Shown here in pieces: positions 1 through 6,357 of a stretch of DNA of 64,000 bases. Every line of letters starts with the position of its first letter. The first letter of the stretch is position 1. Source of the DNA: Bergeyella cardium (GTDB taxonomy: Bacteria > Bacteroidota > Bacteroidia > Flavobacteriales > Weeksellaceae). The translations under genes were made by a program, and so were the position numbers. The stretch spans positions 1,258,001-1,322,000 of the forward strand of contig NZ_QYCZ01000001.1 of NCBI RefSeq assembly GCF_003614945.1, given 5' to 3'. The notes under the pieces are model-generated. The model had not been told where the DNA came from. It made no database searches and saw only the letters and a list, made by a program, of their open reading frames with translations.

Positions 1-226
1 CATCCGTTAAACGCCCTTTATCTTGAGCTGAGAAATCCAAAGAGATATGGGCTACTGATTTCGTAATCTTGGGATTAAGTTTACTTTGAGTAATAAAGCT
101 TCGGATTATAGCTTCTCTATCTTTCAGACGAATACCTTCCGCCTGCAAGAGCTGAGCACGCTCTTTCTCCAAAACATAGTTTATCACCCCTCGAAATCCT
201 CTCCCCTGAACAATCTTAGCAATCAT
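1..226 (-). CDS. Relaxase/mobilization protein (partial, N-terminus only)
   Basis: The first 75 residues of a Bacteroidota mobilization relaxase; the rest lies beyond the window edge. The N-terminus begins MIAKIVQGRGFRGVINYVLE, the start typical of Bacteroides mobilizable-element relaxases, and a later HISLDFSAQDKGRLTD stretch is also family-typical. The relaxase would nick oriT and carry the strand during transfer. Its ATG overlaps the end of the upstream mobC gene by 11 bases, indicating translational coupling. Whether the full gene is intact cannot be seen. Confidence 0.85.
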   Translation of the reverse strand, partial: MIAKIVQGRGFRGVINYVLEKERAQLLQAEGIRLKDREAIIRSFITQSKLNPKITKSVAHISLDFSAQDKGRLTD

Positions 227-578
227 CTTCGATTCGTTTTATGATATTGTCCAATCTCTCAGTCATCGCAAGGTTGTCTTGATAGACTCGTGCGTATCCC
301 ATAGCATTGGCTTTGTGGGCAATCTGATTGACATTATTGGCCATTCCACTTAGCTGACGAAGGTGATTCATCAATTCGGGAGATAGTCTTTGCCTGACTA
401 TACTCGCAGCGATACAACGACGGATGTATTCACTTCGGGTAATCCCAGCAAGACGTGCTTTAGCTTTCAGAGAGTAGAACTCCTCGGTTGCCATTTTCAG
501 TGTAACCTTATATTTCTTCTTTTCTACTGGTCGTTTGGGTGGGCGACCATTCGTATTACGATTTTCTATTGTCTTCAT
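216..578 (-). CDS. mobC: MobC-type relaxosome accessory protein
   Basis: A 120-residue basic protein of the plasmid mobilization MobC family, which helps the relaxase at oriT. A basic N-terminal tail (GRPPKRPVEKKKYK) is followed by a ribbon-helix-helix-like segment (TEEFYSLKAKARLAGITRSEYIRR) and a C-terminal helical part with the family-typical GMANNVNQIAHKAN. I chose the ATG at 578, which begins MKTIENRNTNGRPPK; the open frame runs further upstream but that extension enters the palindrome and is unlikely to be coding. It overlaps the relaxase start and lies just downstream of the candidate oriT. Confidence 0.82.
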   Translation of the reverse strand: MKTIENRNTNGRPPKRPVEKKKYKVTLKMATEEFYSLKAKARLAGITRSEYIRRCIAASIVRQRLSPELMNHLRQLSGMANNVNQIAHKANAMGYARVYQDNLAMTERLDNIIKRIEDDC

Positions 579-634
579 TGCTGTATTTGTTTTTTGATTT
601 ATGAATAGGCCAACGGGATGAGTCAATCCTCGAA

Positions 635-735
635 GAGCAAGGTTTTGGTCAGACCAAAACACAAACTTGCTCCCTTAATAATCAAAGAACTTGCTCCCTT
701 AATAATCAAAGAACTTGCTCCCCTAATAATCAAAG
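635..735. other. Candidate oriT: nested palindrome plus three 24-bp iterons
   Basis: Between the primase stop and mobC there is a perfect 9-bp inverted repeat GTTTTGGTC-A-GACCAAAAC (642-660). It is nested inside outer arms GAGCAAG (635-641) and CTTGCTC (666-672). It runs into three tandem 24-bp direct repeats (664-687, 688-711, 712-735), each beginning AACTTGCTCC and ending AATAATCAAAG; the third differs at one base. An inverted repeat with iterons upstream of mobC and the relaxase is the usual oriT layout, but no nic site has been identified. The repeats could alternatively be an operator for the mob operon. Confidence 0.5.
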
Positions 736-754
736 GACTTGACTCCATACCCAT

Positions 755-1645
755 TCATCGTTTGAGTCCCCGACTTTTCATTCTCGGAGGAGAAATGAGG
801 GCTTGATTTTTTCGGCAGAGAAAATCATTCAAGTCTTTATGCTCCCTATAGAGGATGGAGCAATCATTAACGGGAAGATTCATTCTCCGAAGCACTTCAA
901 GTGTCTTCTTTCCTGCTGCATCGTTATCGAGATAAGCGTTAACAACGGCATATTTCGAGAGCAAAGGATGAGCTTTCTGGAGATTGTTTATAGAGTTCAA
1001 TACAACTGCAGATTCAGCATTTCTGTCAGGATAAAGAGTACAAAAACTCAAGTAATCCATGAATCCTTCAAAGAGATTCACTGTATCCGTATTTCGATCA
1101 AAGGAGGAGAAATAGGAAGGAGGTAAACAGCCTTTGAAATAGAGATTACGAATGGCATAACCTCCCAAGTCGTTGGGCATTCCGATAGCGTAATAAGTAC
1201 GCCCTTTTACTTGATAGTGAACCTCACGGCAATATTGTTTCACCACAGAGCAATCAATCTTACGGTCTTGCAGATATCTCAGCAAATTAGGATGATGCAA
1301 AGAGACGGCTTCGATTATTTTCATCTCTTCGCGCCTCTCTACCTGTCGTTCAAAGTCGTTCTGCGTAAGAGAGCTAATCTCTACACAGTTGTCTAACAGT
1401 CCAATTGCTTGAGACAGCGTGCAGCCATGTAGTTTCATTACCAAATCAATTATGCTACCACCCTCTCCACAACCGAAGTCATACCAGAGGTTTGCTCTGT
1501 AATCAACCTTGAAACTTGGAGTGCTTTCTTCCCGAAAAGGACTTCTATACATTCCATAAGTCGTATACTCCTTCACGGGGTAATGGCCTTTATTTGCCAA
1601 ATAATCCTTCAGAGATAAGGATTTTATATGTTCAATATTCATCAT
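755..1645 (-). CDS. CHC2-like/TOPRIM DNA primase of mobile element
   Basis: A 296-residue primase-like protein found in Bacteroidota mobilizable elements. The N-terminal part resembles the DnaG zinc-binding region (RSPFREESTPSFKVD, then LWYDFGCGEGGSIIDLV) but lacks a clear four-ligand Cys/His set. The C-terminal half has a TOPRIM fold: NLFEGFMDYLSF carries the catalytic Glu at about residue 190, and AYLDNDAAGKKTL supplies the Asp-x-Asp near residue 240. It probably primes the complementary strand after transfer. The gene lies downstream of the VapE ATPase and upstream of oriT/mobC, the standard order in these elements. ATG at 1645 or 1642 are equally possible. Confidence 0.85.
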   Translation of the reverse strand: MMNIEHIKSLSLKDYLANKGHYPVKEYTTYGMYRSPFREESTPSFKVDYRANLWYDFGCGEGGSIIDLVMKLHGCTLSQAIGLLDNCVEISSLTQNDFERQVERREEMKIIEAVSLHHPNLLRYLQDRKIDCSVVKQYCREVHYQVKGRTYYAIGMPNDLGGYAIRNLYFKGCLPPSYFSSFDRNTDTVNLFEGFMDYLSFCTLYPDRNAESAVVLNSINNLQKAHPLLSKYAVVNAYLDNDAAGKKTLEVLRRMNLPVNDCSILYREHKDLNDFLCRKNQALISPPRMKSRGLKR

Positions 1646-1871
1646 GTTTTTTAAGTTTTGGAGATTCTCCTTACTACATGAATATGGATGGATAACTCCT
1701 TCACAGTGAAAAGAAAAAGAGTCGTAACCTATTTTCTTGTAGTAGTATCATCGGTGCGAGTAGTAACTCTGTTGTAAGACAGATTATAAAACCATACTAC
1801 ACGCTCAATCTTTTTTCTTTCACCGGATTAGCATCTCTTGTAGTAAGTAGTAACCGTAATTTATCAATAGG
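1646..1871. other. Intergenic region with repeated GTAGTA/TACTAC motifs
   Basis: This 226-bp gap between the VapE-type ATPase and the primase contains repeated short motifs in both orientations: TTACTACA near 1671, TTGTAGTAGTA near 1738, GAGTAGTAAC near 1759, ATACTACAC near 1795 and TTGTAGTAAGTAGTAACC near 1837. The clustering next to two replication genes could mark an iteron-type origin or a protein-binding region; this is inference only. Confidence 0.3.
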
Positions 1872-3077
1872 TCAAAAGGAACTCACGAATGGATTCGGAA
1901 AGACTTTCCTGATATGATAGACATACATAGAGTTACCTCCTATCCGCCGGGACTTTCGTTCAAATCCAGCTTTGCGTAGAGCTTCACCCATTCGTTTTTC
2001 GGAGAGGTTCAGCGTAGTATATCCACGTAAATAATTCAGGACTTCCGAAGTGGTCATATAAGACTCTTCCGTAGGACTTGGTTTCTCAAAGCCTTTGAGC
2101 AACATTTCGTATTCGACTGTCTGCACATGAAAGCCTTCGCTCTCTCGGTGCAACTCTGCAATCTCAGCATCATCAAACCAGTACCGATATCCACTTTTCC
2201 AATACCACCAAGCCTCCGAATAAACCTTATTGATATCAACCTGTTTAGCAGCTTCTATGTCAATAGCTTCTACCTCAAAAGGAAGAAATCGGCGGCTACC
2301 CGTCGGATCTGTAAGGAAGTCATTGCCATTTACCGAAGCCATAAAACTGGCTAAGTGAGGATACTCTTCGATGTACGTATCGTATGGTCTGCGATACTTA
2401 ACCCGTGGAGTAGTGATGAGATTCTTTAACTCATTTTCGTCTCTCTTGTTGAGGGCTTTGAGTTGGTCGTCGATATTGATAAATAGGTATTCGGCTATAA
2501 GGGTCTGCGTATCCTTGTTTTGAGGGTCAATAGTACCTGTAAACAAATATGCTTTTAGCTCCACAGGACAAAGCAAGTCTAAGAAAGTTGTCTTGAACTT
2601 ACCCTGCTCTCCAGTCAAAACCAGACAGGTGTGATTGCGACAGAATAAATCATCCATCGCATTCGCCACCACTGCAATAAGCCATTTGGTCAGATAAGTT
2701 TGCCACTTCTCAGGATTCCGAACCGTTACGCACGAAGCCAAGTGAATAATCTCCGAATCCTCTCCCTCGTTCCACTTCGATAGTTTTTGGAAATACTCCT
2801 GTACAGGATTGATACGTGGGCAGAAATCACTTTCCAATATCGCTCGTATATTCTCTGCCGAAGTACTGATACCTTGTGAAGAATCCAATAGCCGTCGCAT
2901 GGAGTTGATGTCGAATTTACCGAGTGGGTAGAAAGGTTCATCTTTATTCGAGCCTCGAAACTCCGTGCGACTTTTTACGGTATTGAATCGAAAGTCATAG
3001 TGCTCCCTTAGAAAGGACTCTATCCGTTCATTCTTGGATTGCTTCCCTTCTGGTCGTTCATCCATTTCTTCTTTCAT
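1872..3077 (-). CDS. VapE/VirE-family ATPase with DUF3874 C-terminus
   Basis: A 401-residue protein of the virulence-associated E family, P-loop proteins that accompany primases in mobilizable elements and phage satellites. A Walker A-like GEQGKFKTTF sits near residue 155. A Walker B-like IADYLFINIDDQL-type segment (here LFINIDDQL) and the conserved NGNDFLTDPTGSRRFLPFEV follow. The C-terminal ~80 residues match DUF3874 (TSEVLNYLRGYTTLNLSEKR). I chose the ATG at 3077; the open frame continues upstream to 3176 but that part overlaps the end of the preceding HTH gene in another frame. Spacing from that gene is 13 bp, so they were an operon. It appears intact. Confidence 0.85.
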   Translation of the reverse strand: MKEEMDERPEGKQSKNERIESFLREHYDFRFNTVKSRTEFRGSNKDEPFYPLGKFDINSMRRLLDSSQGISTSAENIRAILESDFCPRINPVQEYFQKLSKWNEGEDSEIIHLASCVTVRNPEKWQTYLTKWLIAVVANAMDDLFCRNHTCLVLTGEQGKFKTTFLDLLCPVELKAYLFTGTIDPQNKDTQTLIAEYLFINIDDQLKALNKRDENELKNLITTPRVKYRRPYDTYIEEYPHLASFMASVNGNDFLTDPTGSRRFLPFEVEAIDIEAAKQVDINKVYSEAWWYWKSGYRYWFDDAEIAELHRESEGFHVQTVEYEMLLKGFEKPSPTEESYMTTSEVLNYLRGYTTLNLSEKRMGEALRKAGFERKSRRIGGNSMYVYHIRKVFPNPFVSSF

Positions 3078-3090
3078 CGTTGAATAGATA

Positions 3091-3445
3091 TTAGAAATGA
3101 GAGAGCTTGGCCTTCTTTTCAGAGATAAAGAGCTTTGAGTCTTCGGCAAGTTCTCGCACAGTTTTTCTACGACCATTGGCTATCCATTCGAGCAACTCAT
3201 CCTCGAAGAAGTAGAGTTGCTTTCCATTCTTGTAGCAAGGGAGTAAACGCTTACGCACAGGCGTAAAATTGTAGGCTTGGCTTTCCCGATGATTTTACAC
3301 GCCCATCTATCCCGATAGGAATACGTTTTGGAGAAATAACCGCATCTTGCCCTTTCTCGACCAATGCTTTGATCTCAGCTACTTCGTTCACTAAGTGAGC
3401 TACCGCCTTCGGTAGATTCTCAAAAGAAATTTCGTTGTTGTCCAT
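3091..3445 (-). pseudogene. Frameshifted HTH (excisionase-like) gene of the mobile element
   Basis: A helix-turn-helix protein normally encoded just upstream of VapE in these elements. Frame one gives MDNNEISFENLPKAVAHLVN through IPIGID (to about 3311). The second frame then gives ACKIIGKAKPTI. A third frame then gives VRKRLLPCYKNGKQLYFF, EDELLEWIANGRRK and a stop at 3091. Two separate one-base losses (near 3305 and near 3263) explain the pattern. As it stands, translation stops after 64 residues. The remaining sequence is otherwise well preserved, so the damage is recent or a sequencing artefact. Confidence 0.82.
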
Positions 3446-3485
3446 GTCTATACTATTTTGAGTTTAACATGGCACAAATGAATAA

Positions 3486-3523
3486 AGTGTTTTCCCTGTG
3501 ATTCAAAACACGGAGAAAACACT
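3486..3523. repeat. Long inverted repeat (hairpin) upstream of the HTH gene
   Basis: Two 15-base arms match at 13 positions around an 8-base loop: AGTGTTTTCCCTGTG (3486-3500) and CACGGAGAAAACACT (3509-3523). Both mismatches are transitions that leave G-U pairs on one strand. There is no T-run, so it is not an ordinary terminator. It may be an operator or a recombination-related site at the left side of the ATPase-PIN cassette. Confidence 0.55.
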
Positions 3524-3606
3524 ACAAATAGTGGAATTTGAAAGTGGTTGTTAGTGAATGGTGGAAGTTTTTTTCGGAAATGGAGAAAGGAGTAAAGGAA
3601 GTTTTG

Positions 3607-3614
3607 TAACTTTG
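3607..3614 (+). promoter_or_regulatory. Putative -7 element for the ATPase-PIN operon
   Basis: TAACTTTG fits the Bacteroidota -7 consensus TAnnTTTG and lies 110 bp upstream of the ATPase start. No convincing -33 element was seen at the right distance. Confidence 0.4.
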
Positions 3615-3724
3615 CAGAGGTGATTTGGTTATGAGACACATGCTAGTTTGCTGGATTGAAATATGATTGCAACTATTAGAGAGTGTTTTTAAGAGATAAA
3701 TATAGAAGTAAATCAAGTTTAATT

Positions 3725-4978
3725 ATGAAGAAAATATATATTAAAAACTATAAGGGTTTTGAGGAACAGGTAATTGAGTTAAAAGAGATTAATTTCTTTG
3801 TCGGGGAAAATAGTACAGGAAAAACTTCTATCCTAAAATTGATAAACATTATTAATTCAAAAGAATTTTGGTTTAATGAACAATTTAACAACTCTGAGGT
3901 TGAACTAGGATATTTTGATGAAATTATTAATCGCAATTCATCAGATCTTTTTTTTAGAATAGGTATTGAAGTTCCTTATAATGAAAAAGGCTCTATCAGA
4001 AGAGTTTTATTGGAATTTAAGGATTACAAATCAATACCTAAAATTTCTCAAATAAAGTATCAAACCGAAACTACTGATTTTCTAATGAAGATAACTAAAA
4101 AACAAATACATTATCGTACAAGAGATTTAAGTAATTCTTCATTTCTTAACTGGTGTCAAGACTTTAATTATAGTGAAAAATATAATAGGATTGATATTCC
4201 TCAAAAACTCCCTTTATTTATACTTTTTTCTTTTTTGGAAGATAGACTTGCTTTTAAAAACAAACGAGTTACAATGCCTTTTGCAGCAGAACCACTGTTG
4301 TATAAACGATATATTTGGCTTGCGCCAATTCGTGCAAAAGCAAAAAGGATATATGAATCCTATGAAGTGAAATTTTCTCCCGAAGGTGAACATATTCCAT
4401 CGCTTTTAAAAGAGTTGTTTGCAAACTCTAAGAAAAAAGAGTCTGCGAGAATTCTTCAAATTCTTAATCAGTTTGGGCGCGAGTCAAATCTTTATGATGA
4501 GTTATGCATAAAAAATTATGGAGTAAAAACAGCTTCTCCTTTTGAGATTGTTGTGAAATATGATGACACAGAAATAAAACTACCAAATGTAGGATATGGA
4601 GTTTCCCAGTGTTTACCATTAATTGTAGAAATATTATCTTCAAAAGATTTCTGTTTTTCAATACAACAGCCCGAAGTGCATTTACATCCAAAAGCGCAAG
4701 CTGCGTTCGGGTCTTTTTTGTTCAACGCTGCAAAAAAAGACAATAATACTTTTCTAATAGAAACACATAGTGACTTCACAATTAATCGTTTTCGATATAG
4801 ATTATCAAAAGAGGGAAAATCTGGAGTTAATAGCCAAGTAATATTTTTTGAACGTGAAAAACATACGAACAGAATATCTCATTTAGAAATAAACAGTGAT
4901 GGCTCTTTCACAAGTGAAGTCCCGAGTTCTTACAGAGACTTCTTTATCGACGAAGAACTTAAGCTTTTAGAGTTGTAG
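3725..4978 (+). CDS. ABC/OLD-like AAA ATPase (DUF3696-like), putative defence ATPase
   Basis: A 417-residue SMC/OLD-type ABC ATPase. It opens with a strand and IKNYKGFEEQ, then Walker A GENSTGKTS (residues 27-35). After a variable helical middle come a signature-like VGYGVSQCLPL, Walker B/D-loop QQPEVHLHPKAQA and an H-loop ETHSDFTINRFR. The C-terminal tail (DGSFTSEVPSSYRDFFIDEE) resembles DUF3696. There is no TOPRIM or other nuclease domain, so the effector is probably the PIN protein 4 bp downstream. Start at the ATG at 3725, beginning MKKIYIKNYKG; the upstream in-frame extension is not family-like. Related ATPases power Gabija, Septu and PARIS. The pair is AT-richer than the flanking element genes and sits opposite to them, suggesting acquired cargo. 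Role in defence is inferred. Confidence 0.75.
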   Translation: MKKIYIKNYKGFEEQVIELKEINFFVGENSTGKTSILKLINIINSKEFWFNEQFNNSEVELGYFDEIINRNSSDLFFRIGIEVPYNEKGSIRRVLLEFKDYKSIPKISQIKYQTETTDFLMKITKKQIHYRTRDLSNSSFLNWCQDFNYSEKYNRIDIPQKLPLFILFSFLEDRLAFKNKRVTMPFAAEPLLYKRYIWLAPIRAKAKRIYESYEVKFSPEGEHIPSLLKELFANSKKKESARILQILNQFGRESNLYDELCIKNYGVKTASPFEIVVKYDDTEIKLPNVGYGVSQCLPLIVEILSSKDFCFSIQQPEVHLHPKAQAAFGSFLFNAAKKDNNTFLIETHSDFTINRFRYRLSKEGKSGVNSQVIFFEREKHTNRISHLEINSDGSFTSEVPSSYRDFFIDEELKLLEL

Positions 4979-4982
4979 AAAA

Positions 4983-5507
4983 ATGGCGATTATCATTGAC
5001 ACAAATTGTTTTGCAAATGTATTTGATAAAAAATCTGCAAATCATCAAGAGTATAAACCCGTCCTTGATTGGATAGTTAGTGGAAAAGGATTACTAGTCT
5101 ATGGCGGATCAAAATATATTGCTGAGTTGAAAAAATCCCCGAAGTATTTACCTATTTTTCGACTGCTAAAAGAAGTCAATAAAGTAATTATTGGAAATAC
5201 TGAGAATATTGATAAAATTCAAGCAGAGATAGAGTCCGTTTGGAAGGATGAAAATTTTGACGATCCGCATTTAGTTGCAATCGTTATCGATACTAAGTGC
5301 AGGCTTATTTGCTCTGAGGATAAGAGATCTATTCCGTTTGTAAGAAATCAAAAATTATATCCGAAAGGATTTCAAGCTCCATCATACTACACGGGTTCAA
5401 GGAATAAAGATCTTTTGTGTGATAATTATATACACGATGACATAAAACCTTTACACAAATTAAAGAAAGAAGGTTCAAGTAAGGTTAATAAAATGCTGAG
5501 AGATTAG
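4983..5507 (+). CDS. PIN-like nuclease, partner of the ABC ATPase
   Basis: A 174-residue PIN-fold-like protein, putatively a metal-dependent RNase or nuclease. Candidate acidic residues are D6 (in IIIDTN), E48 (in YIAELKK), D93/D94 (in NFDDPHLVAIV) and E112/D113 (in ICSEDKR), in the order and spacing expected for a PIN domain. The remaining ~50 residues are basic and lack a recognised domain. It starts 4 bp after the ATPase stop, so the two are almost certainly co-translated. The most likely design is an ATPase sensor gating a toxic nuclease, as in two-gene defence systems; this is inferred. Its 3' end abuts and slightly overlaps the truncated integrase reading frame on the other strand. Confidence 0.7.
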   Translation: MAIIIDTNCFANVFDKKSANHQEYKPVLDWIVSGKGLLVYGGSKYIAELKKSPKYLPIFRLLKEVNKVIIGNTENIDKIQAEIESVWKDENFDDPHLVAIVIDTKCRLICSEDKRSIPFVRNQKLYPKGFQAPSYYTGSRNKDLLCDNYIHDDIKPLHKLKKEGSSKVNKMLRD

Positions 5508-5613
5508 CAAAGATATAGACAGGATAACTCTCAATGTAGAGATACCACTCATTTCTATATGCACTCTTGCGAAGTCTCACAGTTACTTTCGTATTATGTA
5601 ATTCTTTTCTCAT
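5485..5613 (-). pseudogene. Tyrosine recombinase (integrase) 5' remnant
   Basis: Reading leftward from the ATG at 5613 the frame gives MRKELHNTKVTVRLRKSAYR, NEWYLYIESYPVY, the N-terminus of the Bacteroidota mobilizable-element integrase family. Family-like sequence ends at Tyr33 (about 5515). Nine unrelated codons follow, then a stop at 5485 inside the PIN gene. The arm-binding start is therefore kept, while the core-binding and catalytic domains (about 370 residues) are gone. It begins 16 bp after the zinc-ribbon HTH gene, the usual operon spacing. The break point coincides with the end of the ATPase-PIN cassette. Confidence 0.8.
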
Positions 5614-5629
5614 CTGTATCTAAGGTTAT

Positions 5630-6148
5630 TTATACAGTTGGTCTATTCTGCCTTATGGGAATGGAAAACTTTCTGATATGCTTATATACCGTCCCTTCTG
5701 TAACACCAAACTTGGCTGTTATTTCACCAATTGTGTAACAATACTCGGGCTCAAGGTTGTAAAGCTTAGCCTCATTTCTTCTTCTCGCCTTTTGCTCATC
5801 AACAGGCCTCAGATTAAAGTTGCGTTCTAAATCCTCTTTACAGATGCGAGTCATCCTTTTTCCCAAGTTATAACTTCGGAGAGCCTTACTTCTAACAAGT
5901 CGGTATAGCGTATCTCTGCAAACGTCGTATAGAGCAATAGCATCGGAGATAGAAAGGTAGGGTTGTTCCTTGGGAACCTTTGCGGGGCTCTCTCGTCGGA
6001 GCTCTTCCAACTTTTCCTCTCGCTTCTTTTGTGAATACGCAGACCTTGAGCATTGTGTAGAACAATATCTCGATGTGATTGTTTTGGCAAGAAAGGTCTC
6101 CCCACACAATTCGCACTTTCGCTCAATCTGAAATATTGCAGCTGGCAT
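5630..6148 (-). CDS. Zinc-ribbon/HTH regulatory protein of mobile element
   Basis: A 172-residue protein that normally precedes the integrase in Bacteroidota mobilizable elements and is thought to regulate or assist excision. The N-terminal ribbon has Cys12, Cys15, Cys29 and Cys33 (CELC...YCSTQC). Next comes a MerR/excisionase-type HTH (YLSISDAIALYDVCRDTLYR, LVRSKALRSYNLGKRMTR). A second HTH is at the C-terminus (YTIGEITAKFGVTEGTVYKH). It looks intact. The -7-like TATATTTG on the minus strand (6243-6236) could drive it. With the integrase destroyed it no longer has its usual partner. Confidence 0.8.
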   Translation of the reverse strand: MPAAIFQIERKCELCGETFLAKTITSRYCSTQCSRSAYSQKKREEKLEELRRESPAKVPKEQPYLSISDAIALYDVCRDTLYRLVRSKALRSYNLGKRMTRICKEDLERNFNLRPVDEQKARRRNEAKLYNLEPEYCYTIGEITAKFGVTEGTVYKHIRKFSIPIRQNRPTV

Positions 6149-6293
6149 ACGCTTCTCTTATCTATCTGATAATCAATTTCTGTTTTTATTTAAGTCGCAC
6201 TTTATACACTAATAAGTCGCGGCACAAATATGGTACAAATATACGACTAAAATCAATAGGAAACGAAGAAATATGAGAAACTCTATAAATAAA
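6149..6293. other. Right-hand end region of the mobile element (no gene)
   Basis: This stretch between the HTH gene and the dnaK terminator contains two AAGTCGC copies about 20 bp apart (near 6192 and 6212) and an inverted ACGACTAA copy near 6244. It also contains a minus-strand TATATTTG. An attachment site would be expected about here, but I cannot define its core without the other end of the element. Confidence 0.3.
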
Positions 6294-6324
6294 AATAGCA
6301 GTAAGTTATTATCTTACTGCTATT
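6294..6324 (-). terminator. dnaK terminator hairpin
   Basis: Perfect 12-bp inverted repeat AATAGCAGTAAG / CTTACTGCTATT around a 7-base loop, 34 bp downstream of the dnaK stop. It marks the chromosomal side of the junction with the mobile element. Confidence 0.75.
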
Positions 6325-6357
6325 TACTATTTGTTTGATGCTCGTTTGTGAGCGTAA

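Noticed and set aside
618..806. 62-residue frame with repeated LAPLIIKE
   Set aside because: It is just the translation of the 24-bp iterons.
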